64,000 nucleotides of DNA from the NCBI RefSeq assembly GCF_900492205.1, contig NZ_UEYQ01000012.1, forward strand, positions 51,536-115,535, in the 5' to 3' direction. Below are positions 41,975-51,257 of this stretch, piece after piece. The notes under the pieces were generated by a model. That model was not told the origin of the DNA and ran no database searches. It saw only the letters and a list, made by a program, of their open reading frames with translations. The first letter of the stretch is position 1, and each line of letters opens with the position of its first letter. The position numbers and the translations under genes were made by a program. The stretch is from Ciceribacter sp. T2.26MG-112.2 (lineage in GTDB: Bacteria; Pseudomonadota; Alphaproteobacteria; Rhizobiales; Rhizobiaceae).

Positions 41975-41994
41975 CAGGGCGGATAGTCGCCCTG
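41975..41994 (+). terminator. Possible terminator hairpin after the receptor gene
   Basis: CAGGGCG-gatagt-CGCCCTG is a 7-bp GC-rich stem 76 bp after the stop codon. It has no U-run, so it may instead be a repeat remnant. Confidence 0.35.
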
Positions 41995-42127
41995 TCGTGC
42001 AGCAGATCCTAATCCGTAAAGATTGAATTAAGTCTTTTCCGGTAAGTTTCCGTTAGCAATTCGCACCCGGGGTGATCTCCAAGGGTGCGAGATCCGGTCA
42101 TCCCCTTGTTGTGCGTATGGGTTCGTG

Positions 42128-43198
42128 ATGCGTTTTTCGGTTGTTCCTGCGATCTTCCTCGCCTGCCTGACCCTGTCGGGCTGCATATCCGGTTCCGATC
42201 CGGAAGCCGTCCTTTCGCCCGCACCCTCGCGCGAGACGACCGGCGCGCTGGCGAAAACCTCCCGCCTTGTGCCGGCAGCCGATATCGGCGCTACTGCAGT
42301 CCCGCCTGCGGCGATCGCCGAGGCACCGATGGCCGCCTCCGCCGCCGGCGAGACCCATGAACTCGCCTGGGCCGGCAATGTGCCCCAGCCCCAGGCCTTC
42401 GCCACGACGGCGATGACGGTCGGCATGCCGGTGCCATCGGACAAGCCGATCGCCGCGATGATCACGCCCGAGCCGCCCGCGGCAAACGGCCAGCGCACGC
42501 GCTCGAAGGTCTACAGCCAGCAGTTCCGCGACGCCAAGCCGATCAATTTCGGCAAGGTCTCGCCGAAGAAATATGCCGTCCACGGTGTCGACGTGTCGCG
42601 TTGGCAGGGCGACATCGACTGGCCGAAGCTGCGCACGCAGGGTGCCAACTTCGCCTATATCAAGGCGACCGACGGCGGCGACCATCTCGACCCGATGTTC
42701 AAGACCAACTGGCGTCGTGCCAAGGAGGCGGGCATCCGCCGCGGCGCCTATCATTTCTTCTACTGGTGCCGCACCGCCGGCGAACAGGCCGACTGGTTCA
42801 TCCGCAACGTACCGCGCGATCCCGACGCTTTGCCGCCGGTCATCGACGTCGAATACAACGGCGAATCGAGCTGCCGCTTCAAGCTGTCGGCGGAAAAGGC
42901 GCGCGAAAAAATGCAGGTCTTCATGGACCGGCTCGAGCGCCACTACGGCAAGCGCCCGGTCATCTATACCGCGCCCGACTTCTACAAGGACAACCTGCGC
43001 GGCCATTTCCTCGACTACCCCTTCTGGCTACGCGCCGTCGCCGCCCACCCGTCCAAGGTCTATCCCGGCCGAAAATGGCTGTTCTGGCAGTATTCCGGCT
43101 CGGGCCTGTCGCATGGCGTCAAGGAAAAGATCGACCTCAACGTCTTTTCCGGCAGCGAGGGCGACTGGCATCAATGGCTGAACGCCGGCCGGACCTGA
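42128..43198 (+). CDS. GH25 (Cellosyl-type) lysozyme-like lipoprotein
   Basis: The 356-residue protein has a lipoprotein signal with lipobox LSGC near residue 20, a linker of about 120 residues, and a glycoside hydrolase family 25 domain (about 148-350): HGVDVSRWQGDIDW, FAYIKATDGGDHLDP, RGAYHFFYWC and PPVIDVEYNGES with the catalytic Asp/Glu pair. GH25 enzymes are N-acetylmuramidases, so it probably acts on peptidoglycan from the outer or inner membrane. The start may be GTG 42125 or ATG 42128. Confidence 0.88.
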   Translation: MRFSVVPAIFLACLTLSGCISGSDPEAVLSPAPSRETTGALAKTSRLVPAADIGATAVPPAAIAEAPMAASAAGETHELAWAGNVPQPQAFATTAMTVGMPVPSDKPIAAMITPEPPAANGQRTRSKVYSQQFRDAKPINFGKVSPKKYAVHGVDVSRWQGDIDWPKLRTQGANFAYIKATDGGDHLDPMFKTNWRRAKEAGIRRGAYHFFYWCRTAGEQADWFIRNVPRDPDALPPVIDVEYNGESSCRFKLSAEKAREKMQVFMDRLERHYGKRPVIYTAPDFYKDNLRGHFLDYPFWLRAVAAHPSKVYPGRKWLFWQYSGSGLSHGVKEKIDLNVFSGSEGDWHQWLNAGRT

Positions 43199-43311
43199 GG
43201 CGGGGAGGGGATAGCCTGGCGCGCCGGCAGGTCCTGGAGCCCGGCGCCCGCATCCGCGCGGAGAGCCCGAGCCCCATTCCCATTCCTCAGCCTTTGCCGT
43301 AGAACGCGGCC

Positions 43312-43653
43312 ATGCGTGTCCGTTCCGATCTCTTCGTTTCCGCCCTCGTCCGTCGCGTCTTTTCCATGGGCGGCTTTGCCGCCGTGGCGAAGAAGGGCGT
43401 CGAGGAAGCCGGGGCCATCTTCGTGCGCCAGCGTTTTCGCGATGGCAGCGAAACCCTGTTCGGCCCGGCCCCCCAGGCCTTGGTGATCGACGAGGACCGC
43501 GATTCCCGCATGTTCGAGGTGAGGCTGCAGCGCGGCGAGGCAGCCGCCGTCGATACCCTGCTTGAGCGCGAACGCCGCTTCGACCCCGATTTCTGGGTGC
43601 TGGAGGTCGAGCTGGAGGACATCGGTACGCTCTTGCCCATGGCGGCTGGGTGA
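43312..43653 (+). CDS. DUF1491 family protein
   Basis: The 113-residue protein matches DUF1491, a small family of alphaproteobacteria: RVRSDLFVSALVRRVFSMGGFAAVAKKGVEEAGAIFV and RRFDPDFWVLEVELED. It has no signal or membrane segment and no known activity. It may be followed by the SH3 protein gene 134 bp downstream. Confidence 0.88.
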   Translation: MRVRSDLFVSALVRRVFSMGGFAAVAKKGVEEAGAIFVRQRFRDGSETLFGPAPQALVIDEDRDSRMFEVRLQRGEAAAVDTLLERERRFDPDFWVLEVELEDIGTLLPMAAG

Positions 43654-43787
43654 CTGGCGCCGGTATTGTCTCCTTGGAGAAAAGCAAGGCCGTCCAGCCG
43701 GTAGGGAGCACCCGTTTACCTTCGCCCGAGATAGTCTGGCGACGCGTCGGACGCTGTACTATCGTCGCTGCGAACAGAGGAGTCCCC

Positions 43788-44459
43788 ATGCATCGCATCC
43801 TGCCCGTCCTGATCGCCCTGGCGACGCTCTCCTGGCCAGCTGTCGCGCCGGCGCAGGAACCGCTGGTGATCCCGGCCCCGACCCTGGGCGGCAATCCGTC
43901 CGACGACGCGGCGATCTGGCATGTCTACGGACTGATCCCCGGCGACATGCTCAACATCCGCTCCGGCGCCGGCCCGGCCTTCCGGGTGATCGGCGCGCTG
44001 CAGGAGGGCCAGCCGGTGCGCAATCTCGGCTGCCGCGAGCGCGACGGCGGCTTCTGGTGCCGGATTTCCACCTATGACCGGCCAAGCATCAGCGGATGGG
44101 TCAATGGCCGCTACATCACTGACGAATGGGTGCCGCCGGCCGGCGCAGAGCCTGAGGACGACGAGGACCGCGTCATTCCGGGAACCGCCTATCACGCCAC
44201 CGGCACGATCCGCTGCCAGAGGCTGGGCGACACACGCATCGCCCCTTGCGCCTTCGGCATCGTCCGCAACGGCCCCTTCGCCGAAATCGACCTGACCTTT
44301 GCCGACGGCTATACCCGTTCGCTCACCTACCGCGCCGGCCGCTTTGCCGCCAAGGACGGCGCAGAGGTCCGCTCCCACAAACAGGGCGGCGTCGCCGTCG
44401 TCACCGTCAATGGCGAGGAGACATTCCACATTCCCGATGATGTCGTGATGGGGTGGTGA
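43788..44459 (+). CDS. Secreted SH3-domain protein
   Basis: The 223-residue protein has a Sec signal (MHRILPVLIALATLSWPAVAPAQ), a bacterial SH3 domain (about 40-100: DMLNIRSGAGPAFRVIGALQEGQPVRNLGCRERDGGFWCRI) and a C-terminal beta-rich domain (about 125-220) with two cysteines. Such proteins are periplasmic and often bind peptidoglycan. ATG 43788 follows GAGGAG and yields the signal peptide; the upstream in-frame ATG 43650 would bury it. Confidence 0.85.
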   Translation: MHRILPVLIALATLSWPAVAPAQEPLVIPAPTLGGNPSDDAAIWHVYGLIPGDMLNIRSGAGPAFRVIGALQEGQPVRNLGCRERDGGFWCRISTYDRPSISGWVNGRYITDEWVPPAGAEPEDDEDRVIPGTAYHATGTIRCQRLGDTRIAPCAFGIVRNGPFAEIDLTFADGYTRSLTYRAGRFAAKDGAEVRSHKQGGVAVVTVNGEETFHIPDDVVMGW

Positions 44460-44646
44460 GGACGATCCCGCCCGGCGGAGAAGCTGCCCCTCACCTTGAC
44501 CCGACCAAGGTCGAGCCGCGTGAATCGACCCGTCCTTCGGACCCGCAAGCGGGGAGAGGGAATGGCCACGGCGGTGCCGCTTGTCCCTTCTCTCGTTTAC
44601 GGCAGGGCAATTCCACATGGATTTTGGGCAGCGCACGAAGCAGGCT

Positions 44647-44862
44647 CCCTCTTCTCCCCAGCGGGGAGAAGGTGGCCCGCAGGGCCGGATGAGGGGGCGC
44701 GGAGCGCACAAGGTGTGCCGGGCTGCCCCCTCATCGCCTCGCATACGCTCGGCACTTCTCCCCGCTGGGGAGAAGAGGGAGGCCGGAGCCGCCACAGGCA
44801 TCCGCTATGCGATTACCTTGCCGTTCACGGGGAGAAGGTGCCGGCAGGCGGATGAGAGGGGC
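44647..44862. repeat. Mosaic of palindromic intergenic repeats
   Basis: Three related units lie in the 423-bp gap between the SH3 and transaldolase genes: CTTCTCCCCAGCGGGGAGAAGG with GGATGAGGGGG (44650-44695), an inverted counterpart (44728-44789), and CGGGGAGAAGGTGCCGGCAG with GCGGATGAG (44821-44861). Shorter fragments begin near 44483. The same unit recurs at 10143-10276 and 52686-52734. No gene is seen in the gap. Confidence 0.7.
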
Positions 44863-44882
44863 AGGCCCTAGATACTGACGCC

Positions 44883-45839
44883 TTAAGCCGCCAGCGCCTT
44901 GGCGATCTGGGCGCGAAGAGTGCCGAGATCCTTGGCGAAGCCGCGAATGCCTTCGGCGAGCTTTTCGGTCGCCATGGCATCCTCGTTCATTGCCCAGCGG
45001 AAGCCCTTCTCATCGAGCGAGATCCGCGGCTCGGCCTTGACGCTTTCCGGCGAGAGCAGACGCGGCAGGTCGCCGGTCGCGGCGTCGAGTTCGTCGAGCA
45101 GCTGCGGGCTGATCGTCAGGCGGTCGCAACCGGCCAGCGCTTCGATCTCGCCGGCATTGCGGAACGAGGCGCCCATGACGATCGTCTTGATGCCGTTCGA
45201 CTTGTAGTAATTGTAAATCGAGCGCACCGAGAGAACGCCCGGATCGGTCTCGGACGTGTAGTTCTCGCCGGTCGACTTCTTGTACCAGTCGAGGATGCGG
45301 CCGACGAAGGGCGAGATCAGGAAGACATTGGCGTCGGCGCAGGCAATCGCCTGGGCCTTGGAGAACAGCAGCGTCAGGTTGCAGTCGATGCCTTCGCCCT
45401 GCAGCACTTCCGCGGCGCGGATGCCTTCCCAGGTCGAGGCGAGCTTGATCAGGATGCGGTCGCGCTCGATGCCGCGCTCCTTGTAAGCGGCGATGATCTG
45501 GTGGGCCTTTTCGATCGACGCCTTGGTGTCGAAGGACAGGTCGGCATCGACCTCGGTCGAGACGCGGCCCGGCACGAGGCCGGCAAGCGCCGCCCCGACG
45601 GACACGGCCAGGCGATCGGCGATGGCCTCAACCACGGCTTCGTTGGAGCCACCCCTGGCCTTGCCCCAGGTGATCGCTTCCTTGAAGGCATCGGCGAAAG
45701 CTTCGGTGCCAAGCGCCTTCAGGACGATCGAGGGATTGGTCGTGCAGTCCACCGGCTTCAGGCGGGCAACGGCCTCGATGTCGCCGGTATCGGCGACCAC
45801 GGTGGTCATGGCGCGAAGCTGTTCGAGTTTGGAAGTCAT
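44883..45839 (-). CDS. tal: Transaldolase
   Basis: The 318-residue enzyme of the non-oxidative pentose phosphate pathway transfers dihydroxyacetone units between sugar phosphates. It has [24 protein letters not shown], the Schiff-base lysine in [30 protein letters not shown] and [11 protein letters not shown], as in the classical TalA/TalB group. ATG 45839 with AGGGA upstream is preferred over an ATG 9 nt earlier. It stands alone after a repeat-filled gap. Confidence 0.95.
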   Translation of the reverse strand: MTSKLEQLRAMTTVVADTGDIEAVARLKPVDCTTNPSIVLKALGTEAFADAFKEAITWGKARGGSNEAVVEAIADRLAVSVGAALAGLVPGRVSTEVDADLSFDTKASIEKAHQIIAAYKERGIERDRILIKLASTWEGIRAAEVLQGEGIDCNLTLLFSKAQAIACADANVFLISPFVGRILDWYKKSTGENYTSETDPGVLSVRSIYNYYKSNGIKTIVMGASFRNAGEIEALAGCDRLTISPQLLDELDAATGDLPRLLSPESVKAEPRISLDEKGFRWAMNEDAMATEKLAEGIRGFAKDLGTLRAQIAKALAA

Positions 45840-45986
45840 GATCGTCATCCCTGTTCTTCAAAGCGGCCCTGATCCTGAACTGCCAGGGCCGAAAAATTCG
45901 AGCCGACTATCACCAGCCGAAGATGGCAAAGTCAAGAATGCGGGAAAACGATCCTAATCGATTAACAGGTCCATCGGCATCGACGG

Positions 45987-46877
45987 TCAGCCGCAGATTT
46001 TTCCGGCCTCCCAGCCGAGCATGGCGCGCTTGCGCGTCAGGCCCCAGTGATAGCCTGTCAGCGCCCCGCTCTTGCCGAGTGCGCGGTGGCAGGGAACGAC
46101 GAACGAGATCGGATTGCGCCCGACCGCCGCACCGACCGCCCGGCTCGCCGTCGGCTGGCCGATCCGGGCGGCGATGTCGGAATAGGTGACGGCCTTGCCG
46201 AGCGGGATTTCCAGCAGGCTCTCCCAGACCCTTACCTGGAAATCCGTACCGATCAGCACGACGCGCAACGGCTGCTCGCCCGACCACTTTTGCGGATCGA
46301 AGATGCGGCTCGCATAGGGTGCCGTCGCGGCCTGGTCGGCGACATAGTTGGCCTGCGGCCAACGCTCGGCCATATCGTCGAAGCAGGCGGCCTCTCCGCC
46401 GGGATCGGCAAAGGCCAGTCCCGCCAGCCCGCGCTCGGTCACCATCACCAGCGCCAGCCCGAAGGGGGAGGGATGAAAGCCGTAGCGGATGGTCAGCCCG
46501 GCGCCCTTCGCCTTCCATTCGCCCGGCGACATGGCCTCATGCGTGACGAACAGATCGTGCAGCCGGCCCGGTCCCGACAGGCCGAGCTCGATCGATGTCT
46601 CAAGCAGCGGCATGCCTTCCTGGCCGAGCAGCCGCTTGGCATGGTCGAGCGTCACGGCCTGCAGAAAACCCTTCGGTGAAAGCCCGGCCCAGCGGGTGAA
46701 GGTCTTCTGCAATTGGCTCGGCGAGATGCCCAGCCGCGCCGCCATCGTCTCCAGCGACGGCTGCTGCTGGTAGTCGAGCGTCAGCATCTCGATCACCCGG
46801 CGCACCGTCTCGTAGTCGGAGCCTTCGGGCGTGATGTCGGTGGTTACGGAAAGGTCGATCTTCTGGGCAAGGGTCAT
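45987..46877 (-). CDS. AraC-HTH/methylated-DNA-protein-cysteine methyltransferase fusion (Ada-like, lacking the N-Ada domain)
   Basis: The 296-residue protein joins an AraC-type helix-turn-helix region (about 20-105: LETMAARLGISPSQLQKTFTRWAGLSPKGFLQA) to an alkyltransferase domain (about 125-290) with the active-site VVPCHRALG and SGALTGYHWGLTRKRAML. It should remove O6-alkyl groups from guanine. The cysteine-rich zinc domain of E. coli Ada, which senses phosphotriesters, is absent. This shorter layout is frequent in alphaproteobacteria. Adaptive regulation by this form is uncertain. Confidence 0.88.
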   Translation of the reverse strand: MTLAQKIDLSVTTDITPEGSDYETVRRVIEMLTLDYQQQPSLETMAARLGISPSQLQKTFTRWAGLSPKGFLQAVTLDHAKRLLGQEGMPLLETSIELGLSGPGRLHDLFVTHEAMSPGEWKAKGAGLTIRYGFHPSPFGLALVMVTERGLAGLAFADPGGEAACFDDMAERWPQANYVADQAATAPYASRIFDPQKWSGEQPLRVVLIGTDFQVRVWESLLEIPLGKAVTYSDIAARIGQPTASRAVGAAVGRNPISFVVPCHRALGKSGALTGYHWGLTRKRAMLGWEAGKICG

Positions 46878-46976
46878 GGCTTGGTCCTCATCTGTGCCCC
46901 GACTTCACCACGCGAAAGGCCGGTACGCCACCCGTTTCTTGCGGGGCGATCGAAGTCATCCGTCGGCGCAAACCAT

Positions 46977-47199
46977 CCCCCTCTGCCCTGCCGGGCATCT
47001 CCCCACAAGGGGGGAGAACACAGCACGGATGCCGCTCGGCCCAATCCTCAACAAGACCGATGCCCCTTATGTGGAGCCTTACCACAGTCGTCCCGGACGC
47101 AACATTTTTCGTCTGCTGTCGAGGCTGGAGATAGGGCAGGCGGGCGCGCCAAGCGGATCTCCCCCCTTGTGGGGGAGATGCCCGGCAGGGCAGAGGGGG
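46977..47199. repeat. MITE-like palindromic element, copy 3
   Basis: Arms 46977-47014 and 47161-47199 are inverted copies of CCCCCTCTGCCCTGCCGGGC and following bases around a core of about 146 bp unrelated to the cores of copies 1 and 2. It fills the 340-bp gap between the Ada-like and DUF2244 genes and ends 18 bp from the DUF2244 stop codon. Confidence 0.75.
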
Positions 47200-47217
47200 T
47201 ATCCGCCCACGAAGCGC

Positions 47218-47715
47218 TCAGATCCGCTGCTTGGCCGTTGCAAGCGCGCCCTTGAACGCCCTGGCAAAACTCTCCCGGTCGTCGGGATTGAGGAAAGAGC
47301 CGATCTCGGTGCGTTTCCCCTGCCCAGTCACCTGCATCGAGACGATGCCGATCTCGTCATGGCGCTTGACGAAGAAGCGCGCCCAGAACGGGTTGTACCA
47401 GTATTCGGTCATCCGCCCCGAGGGGGTGAACTTGCGGATCTCAAGGTCGGTGCGCGAGACATAGACCTCCTCGCGGGCGCGGCCGGATCGGTAGTTCAGC
47501 CAGAAGGCGCCGTAGAGCAGCAGGAAATCGAGGCCGAAGAACAGGCCGATCGGCCAGGCCCCGGTCGACATGAAGAACGCCGCATGGACCGCGCAAACCG
47601 TGCCGGTGATCATCAGGAGGATGCGGAAGCCCTTTCGGCCGAGCGAGCGGTAGGGCACGAGTTCGGCAGCGAATATCGGCTGCTCCGCGGCGGGGTTCAG
47701 ATTGCCTTTGGTCAT
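47218..47715 (-). CDS. DUF2244 domain membrane protein
   Basis: The 165-residue protein has two adjacent transmembrane helices (about 31-50 and 53-72) followed by a cytoplasmic beta-rich domain (YVSRTDLEIRKFTPSGRMTEYWYNPFWARF) and ends FARAFKGALATAKQR. This is DUF2244, common in alphaproteobacteria; function is unknown. The start is only 22 bp from the divergent nth start, so their promoters overlap. Confidence 0.87.
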   Translation of the reverse strand: MTKGNLNPAAEQPIFAAELVPYRSLGRKGFRILLMITGTVCAVHAAFFMSTGAWPIGLFFGLDFLLLYGAFWLNYRSGRAREEVYVSRTDLEIRKFTPSGRMTEYWYNPFWARFFVKRHDEIGIVSMQVTGQGKRTEIGSFLNPDDRESFARAFKGALATAKQRI

Positions 47716-47737
47716 TGGGGCCGACTATAGAGTGTCC

Positions 47738-48514
47738 ATGACGAGTCCATCGAAGAAATCCAGCACCCAAACCTTGAAAAAGTCAATTCCCGCGGCCGCA
47801 AAGCGCAAGCCGGCAGTGCGATCGGCCTATTCAAAGGCGGAGCTCGAGGAGATTTTTCGCCGCTTTTCGGTCCAGCGGCCGGAGCCGAAGGGCGAACTGG
47901 AACACGTCAATCCGTTCACCCTCGTCGTTGCCGTGGCGCTGTCGGCCCAGGCGACCGATGCCGGCGTCAACAAGGCGACGCGCGCCCTGTTCAAGGTCGC
48001 CGACACACCGCAGAAAATGCTCGATCTCGGCGAGGAAAAGGTCCGCGACTACATCAAGACGATCGGGCTTTACCGCAACAAGGCGAAGAACGTCATCGCG
48101 CTCTCGCAGCGCCTGGTCGACGTCTATGGCGGCGAGGTGCCGAAGACCCGCGAGGAACTGGTGACGCTGCCCGGCGTCGGCCGCAAGACCGCCAATGTCG
48201 TCCTGTCCATGGCCTTCGGCATCCCGACGATCGCGGTGGACACCCATATCTTCCGCATCGCCAACCGCATCAGGCTTGCCCCCGGCAAGACGCCGGACGA
48301 GATCGAGGACAAGCTGATGCGGATCATCCCGAAGCAGTACCTGTTCCACGCCCATCACTGGCTGATCCTGCACGGTCGCTATTGCTGCAAGGCGCGCAAG
48401 CCCGAATGCGAACGCTGCGTCATCGCCGACATCTGCAAGTCGCCGGAAAAGACCTGCGACGTGCCGGCCCCGTTGGTGGAGCTGCCGCCGCAGCTTTTCG
48501 GCCCGACACCCTAG
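47738..48514 (+). CDS. nth: Endonuclease III (DNA glycosylase/AP lyase)
   Basis: The 258-residue enzyme removes oxidised pyrimidines and cleaves AP sites. It has the helix-hairpin-helix LPGVGRKTANVVLS with the catalytic Lys, the catalytic Asp in AVDTHIFRIANR, and the 4Fe-4S loop with Cys spacing 6-2-5 (CKARKPECERCVIADIC). A basic N-terminal extension of about 30 residues precedes the core, as in other rhizobial Nth. No strong ribosome-binding site is seen before ATG 47738; the promoter is squeezed into the 22-bp gap plus the 5' part of DUF2244. Confidence 0.95.
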   Translation: MTSPSKKSSTQTLKKSIPAAAKRKPAVRSAYSKAELEEIFRRFSVQRPEPKGELEHVNPFTLVVAVALSAQATDAGVNKATRALFKVADTPQKMLDLGEEKVRDYIKTIGLYRNKAKNVIALSQRLVDVYGGEVPKTREELVTLPGVGRKTANVVLSMAFGIPTIAVDTHIFRIANRIRLAPGKTPDEIEDKLMRIIPKQYLFHAHHWLILHGRYCCKARKPECERCVIADICKSPEKTCDVPAPLVELPPQLFGPTP

Positions 48515-48521
48515 ACCGCTG

Positions 48522-49232
48522 CTAGACGGCGAGCGGGGTGCGCGCCGAAAGCATCTTGTGCAGATGCACCATCAACCCGGCGGCAAAGAGCGGGGTCAAG
48601 AGGTTGACGAATGGGATCGCCAGGAAGGCGGCGATCACCAGACCGGCAGCGAACACCGTGCCGGAATGACGCGAGCGGAACAGCCGCGCCTCGTCGGGCG
48701 AACGGAAGCGCATGGCGGCGAATTCGAAGAATTCCCGGCCGAGCAGGTAGCCGTTGACGAGGAAGAAGGCGACGATGTTGACGCCGGGCACCAGCAGCAG
48801 CAACAGGGCGATGAAATTGCCGACGAGCACGATGCCGAAGAATTTCAGCGATGAGAGCATGGCCGTGCCGATCGGCATGGCCGTGCCCGGTCGATCGCCC
48901 GGATAATCGCGCTTCTCGATCACCTCGGCCACGTCGTCGAGGAACAGGCCGGCGATGATCGCCGTCACCGAGGACAAGAGCAGCGCCAGCGCCAGCGCCA
49001 GGCCGATGCTGGCGAAAATGCCGAAGATGAAGGTGAGCCATCCCGCCCATTCCGGCGTTCCGGGAATGAGGGCGTCGACCCAGGGCATGGCATAGGCGAC
49101 GAAGGTCTCGCGAAGCGCGAACCACAGCCCCGCCAGCACCAGAAGCGTCAGCCCGATCACCTTCCAGAAGACCGAGCGTGTCTCGGGGGCAAAGAGATTG
49201 CGCAGGGCAAGGCCTGCCGCGTCAAGGATCAT
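48522..49232 (-). CDS. EI24/CysZ-like membrane protein
   Basis: The 236-residue protein has about five to six hydrophobic segments and the EI24/CysZ features: FIFGIFASIGLALALALLLSSVTAIIAGLFLDDVAEVIEKRDYPGD and LLLLVPGVNIVAFFLVNGYLLGREFFEFAAMR. CysZ of E. coli is a sulfate permease; sulfate transport here is not shown. It is convergent with nth, with 7 bp between stop codons. Confidence 0.83.
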   Translation of the reverse strand: MILDAAGLALRNLFAPETRSVFWKVIGLTLLVLAGLWFALRETFVAYAMPWVDALIPGTPEWAGWLTFIFGIFASIGLALALALLLSSVTAIIAGLFLDDVAEVIEKRDYPGDRPGTAMPIGTAMLSSLKFFGIVLVGNFIALLLLLVPGVNIVAFFLVNGYLLGREFFEFAAMRFRSPDEARLFRSRHSGTVFAAGLVIAAFLAIPFVNLLTPLFAAGLMVHLHKMLSARTPLAV

Positions 49233-49415
49233 TCCGGCTCTCCATCACTGTCGAGGCGGATGTAGGTCGCCTAAGCCCCGCAGACAAGCTCTGCCGTCCG
49301 GCCGAAGGTGGTCCGGTTCAGGTGCGCGCTGGCAGACCCACCCGCATCTCCCCTTGCTGCCGCCCGAGCCCTCGATCTCGCATGTTCTCTCCGGTTGGGG
49401 GGAGAACATGAAGCA

Positions 49416-50543
49416 TCAGCGCGTCCGCTGGCGCAGCGCCGGGCGGCTGCGGGTGTCGCCGGTGGGAAGGATGGCCGGTTGGGCGCGGGTGGCAGGGGCA
49501 TTGGCCGGCTGGGCCGCTGCCGGCTCCTGCTCCTGCTCCTGCGGGCGGAACGTATAGCTGTCGGCGCGCCGCCAGGTCTCGATCCGTTCCTCGCATTCGA
49601 CGGCAATGAGGCCGTTCCACAATTGCTCGGCGCGGGTGGTGCCGGTCGCCGGCTTGGCGAGATGCGGATAGAGCTTTTCCAGCACGAACACGGCCTCCTC
49701 GGCCTCCATGCCGACGCCGAGAAGCGTGGTCGCCAGCTGCCGGCCGGAAATGTCGAGGAGGATGCGCTCGGAGAGCCAGCGGCTGGACGAAAGGACATCG
49801 GCGAGCGTGGTGGCAAAGGCGCCGCCCTCGCGGTTGCGGGCAAAGCGCACGAGCAGCGCCGACTGCATCGGCGTGATGGTGCGAAGGCCGAGTCGGTCCG
49901 AGGCCGGGCGGCTGACATGGGCGGCGAGCCTGCGGATCTGGTCGCGCAGTTCTTCCTCGCGCGCGGCGGTGCTGTCAATGGCCACGCTTGCGGCGGCTGC
50001 CGGCTGCGGTTGCGATGAAGAGACCGGTGCGCCGGCCTTAGGCGGCTCTGCGCCCTTGGCCGACCGGGCCGAAGAGCGTTTGGCAGGAGCTGGCCCGGCA
50101 GGGGCATGTGCGGATCGGGCCGGGGGCTGTGTGGCCGCACCGGCGTCGGCGGCAGCCTCGGACGTCCCGGCGCGCGCCGCGTCCCTCGGTGGTTCGCTGT
50201 GGCGCAGGCCGACGAGTGCGTCGATCACGGTCGGCGAAAGCTGTTCGCGCCGGACGATGGCGCGGGCATGGGCGGTCCCTTGCGTGCGGGCGATCATGAT
50301 CAGGAGGTCGTCGGACAGGCAGGGCGAGGAGACGAGGAAGGGCGCGGCGATCGAGATCGGTTGCGAGGCGATGAACAGCGCGACCGCGCTCGGCACGTTG
50401 GGGCACTGCGACAGGGCGGAGACCGCCTGGCGGCGGGCTTCTTCGGTCGAGGCGTGGAACAGCGGCGAAAAAAGCTCGGCGAATTGCCTGAGTTCGTTCC
50501 GGGTCGGAAATTGCAACGCCTCGAAACTCGTGACCGTCGCCAT
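49416..50543 (-). CDS. DUF2336 domain protein
   Basis: The 375-residue protein has an N-terminal helical-repeat-like region (about 1-115, FSPLFHASTEEARRQAVSALSQCPNVPSAVALFIASQPISIAAPFL), a disordered Ala/Pro/Lys-rich linker (about 120-205), a second helical region (about 210-315) and a low-complexity tail. It matches DUF2336, an alphaproteobacterial family of unknown function with HEAT-like helices. There is no membrane segment. A near-consensus CtrA box lies about 120 bp upstream. Confidence 0.8.
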   Translation of the reverse strand: MATVTSFEALQFPTRNELRQFAELFSPLFHASTEEARRQAVSALSQCPNVPSAVALFIASQPISIAAPFLVSSPCLSDDLLIMIARTQGTAHARAIVRREQLSPTVIDALVGLRHSEPPRDAARAGTSEAAADAGAATQPPARSAHAPAGPAPAKRSSARSAKGAEPPKAGAPVSSSQPQPAAAASVAIDSTAAREEELRDQIRRLAAHVSRPASDRLGLRTITPMQSALLVRFARNREGGAFATTLADVLSSSRWLSERILLDISGRQLATTLLGVGMEAEEAVFVLEKLYPHLAKPATGTTRAEQLWNGLIAVECEERIETWRRADSYTFRPQEQEQEPAAAQPANAPATRAQPAILPTGDTRSRPALRQRTR

Positions 50544-50941
50544 CAGCACAACGTCCCTTTTCCTCACGCTTACCGGCTTTTCCAGCTCTCGAAACTGATC
50601 GATCACGACAAGACCCACACCTACGCAATACCCGATTGGCACACATTAGAGTGAATTTGTTAGCAACCTGTTAACTAAGCTCTGGCTCAATCGACAGTCA
50701 GCGTGGTGGCGTAGAAATGATTCGCCAGGCCGCGCATGTACCGCAAATTGCGTGGCCTAAGAGGGCTGCCAGACACCCTCTTGATCGCGCAGGAGAAAGG
50801 CGCAGAATGGCTTCGGCCAGCGCCGGCCGCAGTGTCTTTGCGCGGTCCGGCAGCCGGGGATTGCGCTGGTCCTTCCAAGGAAGGGCAGGGTGAGATCGGT
50901 CAAAACTTCATCCGTCTCGATTTCTGTTGAAGGAGACGAGC
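50544..50941. other. 398-bp divergent intergenic region between DUF2336 and a small protein gene
   Basis: No convincing gene is seen. It contains the CtrA-like box at 50660-50675 and a CCTTCC-AA-GGAAGG short inverted repeat near 50872-50885, about 57 bp before the small gene. Confidence 0.35.
50660..50675 (-). promoter_or_regulatory. Near-consensus CtrA box upstream of DUF2336
   Basis: TTAG-CAACCTG-TTAAC differs by one base from TTAA-N7-TTAAC. It lies 117 bp upstream of the DUF2336 start codon at 50543, within the divergent intergenic region. Confidence 0.4.
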
Positions 50942-51139
50942 ATGGCGGAAATTATCAAGATCAAGGATCGGCTGTCGCTGTCCGGCCGCGCGACGCGCAG
51001 CGATGGCGGCAAGGCTGACGTGCTGCTGTTTACCGGCATACGTTATGAGCGGCGCGAGACGCAGGCCAAGGCGGATGCCCGCCTGCCGGCGCTGCCGCGC
51101 CCGAAGGGTGGCAAGGGCCAGGACAGCCTCGGCCGTTGA
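50942..51139 (+). CDS. Small basic protein, 65 residues, unknown
   Basis: The product MAEIIKIKDRLSLSGRATRS continues into VLLFTGIRYERRE and a Lys/Pro-rich tail. It is basic and soluble, without signal peptide or known domain. AAGGAG lies 8 nt before the ATG, and it is followed by a clean intergenic region. Short proteins of this type occur widely in Rhizobiales without function. Confidence 0.65.
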   Translation: MAEIIKIKDRLSLSGRATRSDGGKADVLLFTGIRYERRETQAKADARLPALPRPKGGKGQDSLGR

Positions 51140-51257
51140 GCCGGGCCGGTCCATGCCTGCGGCCCACGACGCCCGGAGCGAAGCCACGGGCCCATGACCC
51201 CGGCCCATGACCCATGCCCATGACACCGCCCACCTCATCGGGCGGGAGCCAAGGCTG

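Noticed and set aside
44460..44882. Coding frames across the SH3-transaldolase gap
   Set aside because: The frames are created by repeated palindromic units shared with other intergenic regions and lack start signals or domains.
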